Source of the DNA: Acinetobacter guillouiae CIP 63.46
GTDB lineage: Bacteria; Pseudomonadota; Gammaproteobacteria; Pseudomonadales; Moraxellaceae
Length of the DNA stretch: 64,000 bases
Direction of reading: 5' to 3'
Assembly (NCBI RefSeq): GCF_000368145.1
Contig: NZ_KB849283.1
Location: 1,514,324 to 1,578,323, forward strand
A model generated the notes under the pieces. That model did no database searches and was not told where the DNA came from. It saw only the letters and a program-made list of their open reading frames with translations. Each line of letters starts with the position of its first letter. Within the stretch, counting starts at the first letter, position 1. The translations under genes and the position numbers were made by a program. This document shows, in pieces, positions 55,166 to 64,000 of the stretch.

Positions 55166-55726
55166 TTACTGATAGGTTTTTCCATTATGTTTTAGCCAAC
55201 CATCTTGATGACGACGGTTTGGATCATGGTGTGTCCAATGCATTACACCACCTTGATTACTATATTCATACTCGCCAAAAAATTCGACAGTATCACCTTT
55301 GCGTAAATTATCTATGCGTGGTGCTAAATCAATATTATGCGCAACCAGTACAGTTAAGCCATTATCCAGTGCAAGAATAAATTTTTGATGACGTGAACCT
55401 TCATTATCATCACGCAACACGGCTTTTACTCGACCAATGGACTGTACTTGAACATTACTGAGTTTTACATCATAGGCTTTTCGAATAACCTCAAGACCAT
55501 TTTGATTTTGACTATTGGCAGACGGCTTATCGTTAAATTGGTTATCTTTACTTTGCTCATTCACCTGCTGTGTATTGTCTTGTGAATGATTGTTTTGCTG
55601 ATCGATCGATTCAACTTTAGAGGATTCAGTTGCTTGATTTTTTTGTTGATTAAGATCAACACCTATATAAGCTGCGACGATCACTGCGATTACAGCACCA
55701 ATACCAAGTTGAGTTTTATTTGCCAT
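55166..55726 (-). CDS. DUF3465-like exported protein, 186 aa
   Basis: An N-terminal membrane anchor (GIGAVIAVIVAAYIGVDL) is followed by a Gln/Asn/Ser-rich linker and a C-terminal OB-type domain: GRVKAVLRDDNEGSRHQKFILAL, VLVAHNIDLAPRI and FFGEYEYSNQGGVMHWTHHD, ending GWLKHNGKTY. This is DUF3465, of unknown function; the conserved His residues suggest metal binding. Confidence 0.85.
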   Translation of the reverse strand: MANKTQLGIGAVIAVIVAAYIGVDLNQQKNQATESSKVESIDQQNNHSQDNTQQVNEQSKDNQFNDKPSANSQNQNGLEVIRKAYDVKLSNVQVQSIGRVKAVLRDDNEGSRHQKFILALDNGLTVLVAHNIDLAPRIDNLRKGDTVEFFGEYEYSNQGGVMHWTHHDPNRRHQDGWLKHNGKTYQ

Positions 55727-55829
55727 AAAGTTTGAGTCTAATCAATGTTCATTGTGGAATTATAAAAGAATAATCTTTTAGATATGTATGAATTAATTCT
55801 TCTGAATCTACTTCAATTAAATTACAGAC

Positions 55830-55858
55830 AAAAAAAACCCCTCTAAGGAGGGGTTTTC
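55830..55858 (-). terminator. Terminator after tsf
   Basis: Stem CCCCTC / GAGGGG with loop TAAG and a minus-strand T-run. Confidence 0.88.
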
Positions 55859-55883
55859 AATAATTATACTCAGTGAGTAAAAA

Positions 55884-56759
55884 TTATTTAGCAGCCGCTT
55901 GAGCAGCCGCAACTTCTTCTGCAAAGCTCATTTCAGCTTTCTTCTCAATACCTTCACCCACTTCGAAGCGAACGAATTGAGCTACAGTTGTTGCAGTCGC
56001 TTTCAATACTTCAGCAACTTTTTTGTCGTTGTCGATTACGTATTGTTGACGCTCAAGAACAACTTCGTTCAAGTATTTTTCAACTGAACCAGTCACCATT
56101 TTTTCAACGATGTTCGCTGGCTTACCAGATTCAATCGCTTTAGCTTCTGCAATTTCTTTCTCTTTCGCGATAAGATCAGCAGAAACATCTTCAGCAGTTA
56201 CAGCAACTGGGTTGAACGCAGCAACGTGCATTGCAATACCTTTACCAGTTTCAGCAGAACCTGTGTAAGAAACAACAACACCGATTTTTAAACCGTGTTT
56301 GTAAACTGCAAGGTTTTCACCTTCAACAATTGCAGCACGACGAACTTGAATGTTTTCACCGATTTTTTGAACAAGCGCAATACGAGCTTCTTCAACAGTT
56401 GAACCATCTTCAAGTTTCAATTCAGCAATTTGAGCAGCATCAGTTACACCAGCAGCAAGTGCAGCAGCAGCAACTTTCGCAGAGAAACCAGCAAAGTTTT
56501 CGTCTTTAGCAACGAAGTCAGTTTGACAGTTTACTTCTAAAAGAATTGCTTTGTTACCTTCTTGAGCAATTGTGATCGCGCCATCAGCAGCAATGTTACC
56601 AGCTTTTTTAGCTGCTTTTGCTTGACCTGATTTACGAAGATTATCAATCGCTAATTCGATGTCACCGTCTGCTTCTGTTAATGCTTTTTTGCATTCCATC
56701 ATTGCAAGACCAGTACGGTCACGTAATTCTTTTACCATGCTCGCAGTAACTGCAGTCAT
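55884..56759 (-). CDS. tsf: Elongation factor Ts
   Basis: 291 residues. Exchanges GDP for GTP on EF-Tu. The N-terminal domain has VKELRDRTGLAMMECKKAL and the core has the conserved TDFVAKDENF. Codon use is strongly biased, as for highly expressed genes. AGGAG lies six bases before the ATG. It follows rpsB in the same direction with a hairpin between. Confidence 0.97.
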   Translation of the reverse strand: MTAVTASMVKELRDRTGLAMMECKKALTEADGDIELAIDNLRKSGQAKAAKKAGNIAADGAITIAQEGNKAILLEVNCQTDFVAKDENFAGFSAKVAAAALAAGVTDAAQIAELKLEDGSTVEEARIALVQKIGENIQVRRAAIVEGENLAVYKHGLKIGVVVSYTGSAETGKGIAMHVAAFNPVAVTAEDVSADLIAKEKEIAEAKAIESGKPANIVEKMVTGSVEKYLNEVVLERQQYVIDNDKKVAEVLKATATTVAQFVRFEVGEGIEKKAEMSFAEEVAAAQAAAK

Positions 56760-56796
56760 GTTGTTCTCCTAAATACGGTAGAATATGAATCTGTTC

Positions 56797-56834
56797 AACA
56801 AAAACGGCCCAAAGGTTCCTCTGGGCCGTTTTGC
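56797..56834 (-). terminator. Hairpin between rpsB and tsf (attenuator-like terminator)
   Basis: Stem AAACGGCCCA / TGGGCCGTTT with a minus-strand TTTTTGTT. It could end part of the rpsB transcripts and so set the S2 to EF-Ts ratio, as known for this operon elsewhere. Confidence 0.8.
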
Positions 56835-56898
56835 TTTCTCGACGCTCAATTTGTCATCATTTTAAATCACAAAAATGACAAGCTTGCGTCAAAACGCA

Positions 56899-57651
56899 TT
56901 AAGCCTCAGGAGCTTCTTTCGCAGCTTCTTCGCCTTTAGCTTGAGCATTCGCTTGAGTTTGAGCGTATTCTTTACCAGCAAGAATTGCATCAGCCATTGC
57001 AGAAGCATAAAGTGTAACAGCACGGATCGCATCGTCATTACCAGGAATAACGAAATCTACGTTATCTGGGTTAGAGTTTGTATCAACGATACCGATTACT
57101 GGAATACCAAGGTTTTTAGCTTCTTTAATCGCGATTGCTTCGTGATCAACGTCGATGATGAACAATGCGTCAGGTAAACCACCCATGTTCTTAACACCGC
57201 CTAAAGAGCGTTCAAGTTTTTCCATTTCACGAGCGCGTTCTAATGCTTCACGTTTAGTAAGTTTAGCAAAAGTACCATCTTGTGATTGAGTTTGAAGATC
57301 TTTCAAACGGTTGATTGACTGACGAAGAGTTTTCCAGTTAGTCAACATACCACCCAACCAACGGTGATCAACATAAGGCTGACCAGCGCGTTGAGCTTGT
57401 TCACGAATGATGTTAGAAGCAGCACGTTTTGTACCAACGAACAATACTTTGTTCTTTTTGCTTGCTAGATTGTTAACAAAATTCAAAGCATCATTTAACG
57501 CAGGAACAGTATGTTCAAGGTTGATGATGTGAATACGGTTACGCGCACCAAAAATGTATTGACGCATTTTTGGGTTCCAGAAGCGAGTTTGGTGACCAAA
57601 GTGCGCGCCAGCTTGAAGAAGGTCGCGCATGCTTACGTTGTAATCTGCCAT
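56899..57651 (-). CDS. rpsB: 30S ribosomal protein S2
   Basis: 250 residues starting [21 protein letters not shown]; an upstream extension of the frame is leader. Landmarks are [22 protein letters not shown] and [13 protein letters not shown]. The C-terminus has an Ala/Glu-rich tail. It is co-directional with tsf and divergent from map, the classic order. Confidence 0.97.
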   Translation of the reverse strand: MADYNVSMRDLLQAGAHFGHQTRFWNPKMRQYIFGARNRIHIINLEHTVPALNDALNFVNNLASKKNKVLFVGTKRAASNIIREQAQRAGQPYVDHRWLGGMLTNWKTLRQSINRLKDLQTQSQDGTFAKLTKREALERAREMEKLERSLGGVKNMGGLPDALFIIDVDHEAIAIKEAKNLGIPVIGIVDTNSNPDNVDFVIPGNDDAIRAVTLYASAMADAILAGKEYAQTQANAQAKGEEAAKEAPEA

Positions 57652-57745
57652 TTTCTTTACCTTAAAAGTTTGGGTTAGGCCTCCATATGTCCGCATTCTC
57701 CACCCTTTCAGGCACCCAGAGTAATGTGACGACATATGTGCGGAT
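57652..57745 (-). promoter_or_regulatory. Probable structured leader of rpsB
   Basis: The leader can form a stem TCCGCA / TGCGGA (57739-57744 with 57690-57695) enclosing CTCTGGGTGCCTGAAAGGG-like DNA, with ACATATG repeated on both sides. In gammaproteobacteria S2 represses its own operon through such a leader. Whether this one binds S2 is inference. Confidence 0.5.
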
Positions 57746-57870
57746 TTTTAAATTACCCTTATCAATATTTCCATAAACCATTCACAAAGAAAGTCACAGA
57801 AAGCATTTGATAAATTGGGCGGCTATTTATACCATAGTCACATACAAATTTCCAAAAGTTTTTAAAGATC

Positions 57871-58698
57871 ATGAACAGTACTTACGAAGCACCACGTCGA
57901 TTAATCAAAACCGCAGATGAAATTGAAAAGATGCGTGTTGCAGGTCGATTGGCTGCAGAAGTTTTGGATATGATCAAACCGCATATCAAACCAGGTGTCA
58001 GTACACTTGAATTGGATACGATTTGTCATGACTATATTGTCAACAAACAAGACGCTATACCTGCATGTTTGGGTTATGGTGCTGCGCCAGGTCGCCCTGC
58101 ATTCCAACATGTAATTTGTACCTCTGTAAATCATGTGGTATGTCATGGTATTCCATCTGCAAGTAAAATTTTAAAGAAAGGCGATATTCTCAATATTGAT
58201 GTGACTGTGATCAAAGATGGTTATCACGGCGATACCAATATGATGTATGTGGTTGGTGGTGAAACATCGATTATTGCTGAACGTTTGTGTAAAGTTGCTC
58301 AAGAAGCAATGTATCGTGGTATGGAAACGGTGAAACCGGGTTCAACCATTGGTGATATTGGCGCAGCGATTCAGAAATATGTTGAATCAGAACGCTTTAG
58401 TGTAGTGCGTGAATATTGTGGTCATGGTATTGGTACAGTATTTCATGATGAGCCTCAAGTCCTTCACTATGGTCAACCCAATTCAGGCATGGTTTTGGAA
58501 GAAGGTATGACCTTTACCATTGAACCAATGGTCAACGCTGGTGTTTGGCAAACACGTTTAATGGGTGATAAATGGACGGTGGTGACCAAAGACCATAGTC
58601 TTTCAGCTCAATACGAACATACCCTGCTGGTGACCAAAGACGGTGTAGAAGTTTTAACCGCGCGCCCTGAAGAAGATCTATCTCGTTTTCAAAAATAA
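57871..58698 (+). CDS. map: Methionine aminopeptidase, type I
   Basis: 275 residues. Removes N-terminal Met from new proteins. The metal ligands are visible: two Asp in NIDVTVIKDGYHGDTN, His in CGHGIG and EPQV context, Glu in FTIEPM and Glu in QYEHTL. The order divergent from rpsB is as in many gammaproteobacteria. It starts at the ATG of MNSTYEAPRR. Confidence 0.97.
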   Translation: MNSTYEAPRRLIKTADEIEKMRVAGRLAAEVLDMIKPHIKPGVSTLELDTICHDYIVNKQDAIPACLGYGAAPGRPAFQHVICTSVNHVVCHGIPSASKILKKGDILNIDVTVIKDGYHGDTNMMYVVGGETSIIAERLCKVAQEAMYRGMETVKPGSTIGDIGAAIQKYVESERFSVVREYCGHGIGTVFHDEPQVLHYGQPNSGMVLEEGMTFTIEPMVNAGVWQTRLMGDKWTVVTKDHSLSAQYEHTLLVTKDGVEVLTARPEEDLSRFQK

Positions 58699-58735
58699 CG
58701 AAAGTCATTGACTAAAATGACTTATGCTGCTTAAC

Positions 58736-58766
58736 AAAAGGTCATATTCATATGGCCTTTTTTTAT
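58736..58766 (+). terminator. Terminator after map
   Basis: Stem AAAGGTCATAT / ATATGGCCTTT (one G-T pair) followed by T-run. Confidence 0.85.
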
Positions 58767-59027
58767 TGCATGCATTTTTTCTTGTCTGCCAAGTCAATGT
58801 TTTATGGTTATTTTTAGTATTGATCATGGTCTATTTTTAGCATGTAATATCATGACAACATGATTACAGTTGTATTACATTTATAAACTTATGATAAATA
58901 AAACATTAAAAAAAGAACATTCACTTAAAAAAAGCCTTTGTAAAGACTACATTAATTAACAGCAAAAACTTCTAATAATAAAAACGCATAAAAATTAGTA
59001 TCAATTACGGACATGGAGTCCAAACCT

Positions 59028-60077
59028 ATGAAAAAATCATTACTTTGCATCATGACCTCATGCATGACTTTACCGATGATGGCGCATGCAGATTCACCTT
59101 ATTTTAGTCTGAAAGATGGTGATGGATTTAAACGCTTTTCTGTTTCAGCAGGTTGGCTACATGCAATGCCACAGGGTAATGCTAATCCTATCAAAGTGAA
59201 TACTGCCGTTGCAGAAGGAACACAATCTAAAGTAGGTGATATTTCTAAAAAAGCAGTTTTAGACGCAGCAGTTAAAGAATCCAATCCTTTTCTTTATGGC
59301 GCAATCGGGCTTTTGGGTGACACGATTCCTGGCGCTTTAACGGGCACAGCCACAGTCAATGGTCTATCCAGTTGGACCTCTGAAGGCACTGGTCTAACAG
59401 CAAAAGATGTTGATACTTTTGGTCTGATGGGAAATTACTACTTCACTGATAATCTTTCATTAGAGTTTAAAGCAGGTGTTCCGCCTAAAGTTGAGATAGA
59501 AGGCAAAGGCCAAATCTATGCACCATTGACCGGTAAAGATTCTACACCACTTGGCAGTATTGACTTGAAAAAAGATATTGCAATTACTGATTTAACAAAA
59601 CATTCAAAAGCAGCATCTGCAACTGCATGGTTGCCAGCGGCAGAACTACATTATCAATTTGGTAAATCTGGTGTAAATAAACTTCGGCCTTATGTTGGTG
59701 TAGGTGTCATGTATGCACATTTTACTCACCTAAAAGTCGATAATGGCGTAAAAGACGATCTGATTGCAGCAGGTCACATGATCCAGAACGTATTAGATGG
59801 ACAGGCTGGGGCAGCACTAGATGGCAAAAAATCATCTGCAAATCCTGTAGTTAAAGTAGAAGCAGATGATGCTTGGGCACCAATGGCAACACTGGGTGCA
59901 ACCTATGATTTTAATGATCGCTGGTTTGGAGTAGGCTCTGTCACTTATGCACCAATGAGTAGTGATGCGACCATTACTATTTCAGACTCAAATACCAACA
60001 AACAACTTGTCACAGCCAAAACCAAAATTGATATTGATCCTCTGATTACTTATGTTGGTGTGGGTTATCGCTTCTAA
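59028..60077 (+). CDS. OmpW-family outer-membrane protein, 349 aa
   Basis: A signal peptide ending HADS-type (AHA-DSP) is followed by beta strands. Family marks are GLMGNYYFTDNLSLEFKAG, GVNKLRPYVGVGVMYAHF, WFGVGSVTYAPM and the terminal YVGVGYRF with a C-terminal Phe. It is longer than E. coli OmpW (about 210 residues) because of two loops rich in Ala/Lys/Asp near residues 45-120 and 240-275. I start at the ATG nine bases after GGAG. It probably forms a small channel for hydrophobic compounds. Confidence 0.85.
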   Translation: MKKSLLCIMTSCMTLPMMAHADSPYFSLKDGDGFKRFSVSAGWLHAMPQGNANPIKVNTAVAEGTQSKVGDISKKAVLDAAVKESNPFLYGAIGLLGDTIPGALTGTATVNGLSSWTSEGTGLTAKDVDTFGLMGNYYFTDNLSLEFKAGVPPKVEIEGKGQIYAPLTGKDSTPLGSIDLKKDIAITDLTKHSKAASATAWLPAAELHYQFGKSGVNKLRPYVGVGVMYAHFTHLKVDNGVKDDLIAAGHMIQNVLDGQAGAALDGKKSSANPVVKVEADDAWAPMATLGATYDFNDRWFGVGSVTYAPMSSDATITISDSNTNKQLVTAKTKIDIDPLITYVGVGYRF

Positions 60078-60206
60078 AAGCTAAATTTATTTTCATTAAA
60101 ATGTGCTGACTGATCACTAAAATTTATCGATTGATAAATTTTTATTCTATCGCTAAGTCCCATTGAATCATCTACAATTCTCATATGATGATTCAATGGA
60201 TAGCTT

Positions 60207-61433
60207 ATGTCAGTACAACAGGACGACACGCGTTTCTCTAAACCACTCATTTATATGCTTATTGGAAGTGCTTTTATTCTGGCACTCTCTTTAGGTGTAC
60301 GTCACGGTTTTGGGCTTTATCTTGTACCCATGAGCCATGAGTTTGGTTGGAGTCATCAGATTTTTAGTTTAGCCATTGCCATACAAAATCTATTCTGGGG
60401 CGCAGTACAACCTTTTACTGGTGCGCTTGCAGACAGATATGGGAGTAAGAAGATTGTTGCAATAGGCGGGGTGCTCTACACCATTGGTCTGTTGTTAATG
60501 TCTATCAGTTCAAATGTGCTGTTACTGGATATCAGTGTCGGCTTAATTATCGGCTTAGCCCTCTCTGCAACATCATTCTCGGTATTACTTTCGGCCGTAG
60601 GACGAGCAGCGCATCCAAGCAAGCGCAGTATGGCAATGGGTATTGCCAGTGCAGCTGGTTCATTTGGGCAATTCATTATGTTGCCAACCACCCTGCTTCT
60701 CATTAAAAATTTCGGCTGGTCATCTGCATTGGTCATTACAGCAATGCTCATTGTGTTGATTGTTCCATTGGCATGGATGCTTAAAGCACCCATGTATGTA
60801 CCACCAAATGCAATTAAACAAGCGATAAAACCCAATTTAAGCTTTAAACAGATTCTTAAAATTGCCTTTCAGCATAAACCCTTTTTATGGTTGGCCTTTG
60901 GTTTCTCAGTGTGTGGGTTCCAAGTGGTTTTTTTAGGCATTCACCTGCCGGGTTATTTGATTGATCATGGTTTTGATGCCTCCACTGGAACGATCTTTCT
61001 CGCATTGGTTGGTCTATTTAATATTATCGGAACCTATACCGCTGGTTGGCTTGGTGGCAAGTATTCTAAACCGCATCTGCTTATGGGTTTATATGGTTTA
61101 CGTGGCATTGCGATTGTTACCTTTCTCATGCTGCCATTGAGTATTTGGACTGTTTACGCCTTTGGTATCGTTATGGGGATCTTATGGCTTTCGACTGTAC
61201 CCCTAACCAATGGTATTGTAGCCAATATGTTTGGTGTGAAATACTTAACCATGCTAAGCGGTCTGGTTTTTTTCACTCACCAAATCGGTTCTTTTTTTGG
61301 TGGATGGCTAGGCGGTTTAAATCATGATATAACGGGTAACTACAACATCATTTGGGGATGCTCAATTGCCTTGTGTATAGTCGGTGTTATTGTGCATTTC
61401 TTTGTTAATGAAGAGGCTGTGGTTAATGACTAA
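60207..61433 (+). CDS. MFS transporter, 408 aa (oxalate/formate or monocarboxylate type)
   Basis: Twelve hydrophobic segments. The first-half motif is GALADRYGSKKIVAIGG; the opening HGFGLYLVPMSHEFGWSHQIFSLA is typical of OFA/MCT carriers, as is GHNGLWLSTVPLTNG-like VMGILWLSTVPLTNGI. A monocarboxylate substrate is likely by family but not certain. The next small gene overlaps its end by eight bases. Confidence 0.88.
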   Translation: MSVQQDDTRFSKPLIYMLIGSAFILALSLGVRHGFGLYLVPMSHEFGWSHQIFSLAIAIQNLFWGAVQPFTGALADRYGSKKIVAIGGVLYTIGLLLMSISSNVLLLDISVGLIIGLALSATSFSVLLSAVGRAAHPSKRSMAMGIASAAGSFGQFIMLPTTLLLIKNFGWSSALVITAMLIVLIVPLAWMLKAPMYVPPNAIKQAIKPNLSFKQILKIAFQHKPFLWLAFGFSVCGFQVVFLGIHLPGYLIDHGFDASTGTIFLALVGLFNIIGTYTAGWLGGKYSKPHLLMGLYGLRGIAIVTFLMLPLSIWTVYAFGIVMGILWLSTVPLTNGIVANMFGVKYLTMLSGLVFFTHQIGSFFGGWLGGLNHDITGNYNIIWGCSIALCIVGVIVHFFVNEEAVVND

Positions 61434-61560
61434 CTCATTCTCGTGGTTCAAGCTCAGTATCTGGTTGGTTATTGTTATTCTGTTCGGGCTGTCAAGTATG
61501 CTGTGGTTGAACACGCCTGAATTATTTGAATATTTTAATATGGCTTTTTGTGCGCATTAA
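61426..61560 (+). CDS. Small membrane protein, 44 aa, overlapping the MFS gene
   Basis: Begins MTNSFSWFKLSIW and has one membrane segment (LSIWLVIVILFGLSSMLWL), then NTPELFEYFNMAFCAH. The ATG lies inside the last codons of the MFS gene and GAGG precedes it by nine bases, so it is probably translationally coupled. It may be an accessory subunit of the carrier or a separate small protein. Not recognised. Confidence 0.55.
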   Translation: MTNSFSWFKLSIWLVIVILFGLSSMLWLNTPELFEYFNMAFCAH

Positions 61561-61595
61561 CCCATTGTCCAATAGCTAGATTAATTGCTTTCTTT

Positions 61596-61628
61596 CAAAG
61601 CCCTAACGTCTTTTAGGGCTTTGTTTTG
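61596..61628 (+). terminator. Terminator after the small membrane protein gene
   Basis: Stem AAAGCCCTA / TAGGGCTTT with a following TTGTTTT. Confidence 0.85.
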
Positions 61629-61654
61629 TAATCATAAGCCGTTCAACATTTTTA

Positions 61655-61841
61655 ATTTAAACCTTGTTGGAACAAAGTCTGTTTTGAACTTCACCCAAGA
61701 TATCAAAAGTTCACTGAAATTCAGCGCTATCTTCTGCAAATAGAAAGCAGACCCGCCTTTCAAACGGCTTTAGTGAAAGGACAATGGCCTGCTGACACAT
61801 TTAAATCGTATTGGTCTAAAGCAGACCAGAAGCAACCTTAA
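61655..61841 (+). pseudogene. Fragment of a glutathione S-transferase C-terminal domain
   Basis: A frame without start codon reads HPRYQKFTEIQRYLLQIES, RPAFQTALVKGQWP and then stops. The pattern of Tyr/Phe before a helix followed by I-E-S-R-P-A-F-Q is characteristic of the end of GST proteins. Nothing of the N-terminal thioredoxin-like domain is seen upstream. A remnant, with moderate certainty of family. Confidence 0.5.
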
Positions 61842-61883
61842 AATCAATTTTCTAAGTCGCGACTACGCTTTTCCCAATCTTTA

Positions 61884-63134
61884 TTAGGCTGATTTTCGCG
61901 AGTTTACTCGCCCTTGAATCACCGCTTTGATATTATTTTTTGCATAATTAAAGAAAACCTTGAGTGGAGAAAGCTTAGGATTTGGCTTCTTCCCTTCACC
62001 AATTGCTTTAAACTGAGCGGCATACCACAGAATTTCCATGATCGCCATTTTATCAACAAAAGGGATACCGGTTTTGATTTGTTCTACTGCATATCGAACG
62101 TCCTGACCAGCAATCAAGTTGTTGCTGACTTCAGGTTCTACCGCAAGAGGACGTGCAATCCCAATAAATTCACACGCACCACTGTCTAAAGCCGCATTCA
62201 TTCCTTGCGCTGTACGGAAACCACCTGTCACCATAAGATGACATTTGACTTCTTTACGAATTTTTTCTGCAAAATCCAAGAAATATGCTTCACGTGCAAT
62301 CGTACTTTGCTTACGTTTATCCGCTTTTGCACCTGCCATTGCCGGTGCTTCATAGGTACCACCAGAAATCTCAATCAGATCGATCCCTGCTGTATCAATG
62401 GCTTTAAATACTTGAACCACTTCTTCTTCTGTGATTCCACCACGCTGGAAATCTGCAGAGTTCAGTTTGACTGAGATAATAAAGTTTTCTGAGGTTTTAG
62501 CACGCACTGCAACATAAATTTCTAACAAGAAACGCATGCGGTTTTCAATCGAACCACCCCATTGATCTTGACGTTTATTGGTCAATGGTGAAAGAAATTG
62601 ACTGATCAAATAACCATGTGCGCCATGTAATTGTACACCTTCAAAACCGGCTTTTTCACAGATCCGCGCAGCTTCAGCAAACCGTTGAATGATATCTAAA
62701 ATTTCTGCTTCATTGAGTGCACGTGGTGTACCAAATGTCGTCGCCAACATTGGACTAAAAGGCACTGCTGAAGGTGCCACTGTTTCTTTATTGAGTCCTT
62801 TTGGACACTGGCGACCTGGATGTGATAACTGAATCAGTTGTACCATCCCGTGCTTTTTACCCACATTTGCCCATTCAGTCAGTTTGGCAAGATCACGCTC
62901 AGTTTCAACTACAACAACACCCGGCTCATTCTTCGCACGGAAATCAACCATCACATTACCCGTAATGGCACAACCTAAACCGCCTTTCCCCCAAGCATCA
63001 TATAAACCTAAATGCAATTGGTTCGGTTGCCCTGCATGATTGGCCAATGCTTCACTCATCGCACCTTTAATGATTCGGTTTTTAAATCGCGTGTTTTTTA
63101 TTTCTAATGCTTGTGCAAGATGGCTCATGGTCAA
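61884..63134 (-). CDS. NADH:flavin oxidoreductase, old yellow enzyme family, 416 aa
   Basis: FMN-dependent TIM barrel: LKNRIIKGAMSEALA-like start (NTRFKNRIIKGAMSE), QLSHPGRQ, the active-site HGAHGYLISQFLSP, FIISVKLNSADFQRGG, ISGGTYE and the phosphate loop VTGGFRT with EFIGIARPL. Family members reduce activated C=C bonds. It lacks the 4Fe-4S C-terminal domains of 2,4-dienoyl-CoA reductases, so it is a short type. Confidence 0.9.
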   Translation of the reverse strand: MTMSHLAQALEIKNTRFKNRIIKGAMSEALANHAGQPNQLHLGLYDAWGKGGLGCAITGNVMVDFRAKNEPGVVVVETERDLAKLTEWANVGKKHGMVQLIQLSHPGRQCPKGLNKETVAPSAVPFSPMLATTFGTPRALNEAEILDIIQRFAEAARICEKAGFEGVQLHGAHGYLISQFLSPLTNKRQDQWGGSIENRMRFLLEIYVAVRAKTSENFIISVKLNSADFQRGGITEEEVVQVFKAIDTAGIDLIEISGGTYEAPAMAGAKADKRKQSTIAREAYFLDFAEKIRKEVKCHLMVTGGFRTAQGMNAALDSGACEFIGIARPLAVEPEVSNNLIAGQDVRYAVEQIKTGIPFVDKMAIMEILWYAAQFKAIGEGKKPNPKLSPLKVFFNYAKNNIKAVIQGRVNSRKSA

Positions 63135-63260
63135 ATCTCTTTAGTGATTAGAGCTTTTACTCTAATTTAAATTTATAATAGTTCAAGCGTAAATCTGACA
63201 ATGCATTTTGTCAACTTTGTTAGTGTGAATATTTTTTGAACCAGAGTCATCAATACAGCG

Positions 63261-64000
63261 TTAATACTGACTCGCTGCAATTAATCGCTTGGTATAGTCA
63301 TTTAAAGGTTTATCAAATAAGGCTTGAGTGTCTTGAAACTCGATAACTTTAGCATCTTTTAATACTAAAACTTTCTGACAAAGTGCTTTTACCACCTGCA
63401 AATCATGACTAATAAACAAATAACTCATTTGATAATCCTGTTGCAACTGACGCAGTAATTTTACAATCGCACGTTGTGTGGTTCGATCAAGAGCTGAGGT
63501 TGGTTCATCGAGAATCAGTAATTTAGGGCGTAATACCACTGCACGTGCTAAAGCCACACGTTGCCGTTGACCGCCAGACAATTCATGCGGATAACGTTGT
63601 TTAACTGTTATTGGGAGCTCTACTTTGTCTAAAATTTCATTGATACGAATCAGCATTTCAGCTTCTTTTAGATGTTGTCGTGCCAAACCCTCTCGAATAA
63701 TCTGGTCGACAGTCATACGTGGATTTAAACTGCTTAACGGATCTTGGAATACAATTTGAAAATTTGATCGAAGTGGACGTAATTTACGCTGACTCAATCT
63801 GTTCAAGTCTTGATTGAGTAGGAAAACATTGCCCGAGCACTGTATCAGTCGTGCGATTGCCAACGCCAAAGAGGTTTTACCAGAACCGCTTTCTCCAACA
63901 ATGCCGATGGACTCAGCGCGATCTAAACGTAAATTGATCGGTTGAACAGCAACAAAATAATCTTTAACTCGATTAAATATGCCCTTTCTTATTGGAAATT
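63261..64000 (-). CDS. Oligopeptide-type ABC transporter ATP-binding protein, C-terminal part
   Basis: The frame continues past the right edge. Visible from the edge: FPIRKGIFNRVKDYFVAVQ (OppF-like specificity region), Walker A GESGSGKTS, QIVFQDPLSSLNPRMTV (Q-loop), the signature LSGGQRQRVALARA, Walker B LLILDEPTSALD and the H-loop FISHDL. The FPIRKG entry and the end fit OppF/DppF or the second half of a fused YejF-type ATPase. It powers uptake of peptides or similar compounds. Confidence 0.9.
   Translation of the reverse strand, partial: FPIRKGIFNRVKDYFVAVQPINLRLDRAESIGIVGESGSGKTSLALAIARLIQCSGNVFLLNQDLNRLSQRKLRPLRSNFQIVFQDPLSSLNPRMTVDQIIREGLARQHLKEAEMLIRINEILDKVELPITVKQRYPHELSGGQRQRVALARAVVLRPKLLILDEPTSALDRTTQRAIVKLLRQLQQDYQMSYLFISHDLQVVKALCQKVLVLKDAKVIEFQDTQALFDKPLNDYTKRLIAASQY

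Overview
The window is chromosomal DNA from a low-GC gammaproteobacterium, most probably an Acinetobacter. Evidence for this is the A+T-rich base composition, the gene neighbourhoods (ubiC-ubiA, rnk, glyA, rodA-mltB-rlpA, map divergent from rpsB-tsf), an initiator tRNA family, and many short lineage-type hypothetical genes. The genus is inferred from protein content; species cannot be fixed by reading alone.

Layout. 1-1.9 kb: the end of a probable MFS transporter gene and a xanthine/uracil-type permease. 1.9-4.05 kb: four small A+T-rich genes on the minus strand, bracketed by two identical copies of a 13-bp-stem terminator. 4.1-21.7 kb: a striking family of seven paralogous secreted lipoprotein alpha/beta-hydrolases, all on the minus strand, broken up by housekeeping genes (ubiC-ubiA, a DUF4139 protein, rnk, glyA). 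One copy carries a seven-unit 15-bp tandem repeat that encodes a Pro-Gly-Asp-Glu-Lys linker, and a decayed IS5-type transposase sits just upstream of another copy. 22.1-24.4 kb: an ExoX-like nuclease and conserved hypotheticals.

24.4-40 kb is an A+T-rich accessory stretch with many tiny genes, several intrinsic terminators without an obvious gene, a roadblock/LC7-like protein, an RHH protein, SRPBCC and GNAT proteins, a decayed IS630 element with recognisable ends, an XRE regulator/membrane protein pair with two palindromic operators, a cold-shock protein, and a fatty-acid hydroxylase/AraC pair. Two initiator-tRNA transcription units (one gene and three genes) with near-identical promoters and terminators bracket about 5 kb of this stretch as long direct repeats.

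40-64 kb is mostly core genome: a PrpA-like phosphatase, tRNA-Arg, an ABC-2 exporter with queF in one tightly overlapped operon, rodA-mltB-rlpA for the cell wall, transporters, a lipoprotein amidohydrolase, azlCD with an AraC regulator, tsf-rpsB with a leader and an internal attenuator-like hairpin, map, an OmpW-type porin, an MFS carrier with an overlapping 44-residue membrane protein, an old-yellow-enzyme family oxidoreductase, and the C-terminal part of an oligopeptide-type ABC ATPase running off the end.

No CRISPR array, prophage or complete mobile element was found. The best candidates for undescribed biology are the expanded lipoprotein hydrolase family, the small-gene islands with repeat boundaries, and several unassigned terminators and a possible small RNA in the 32-40 kb stretch.
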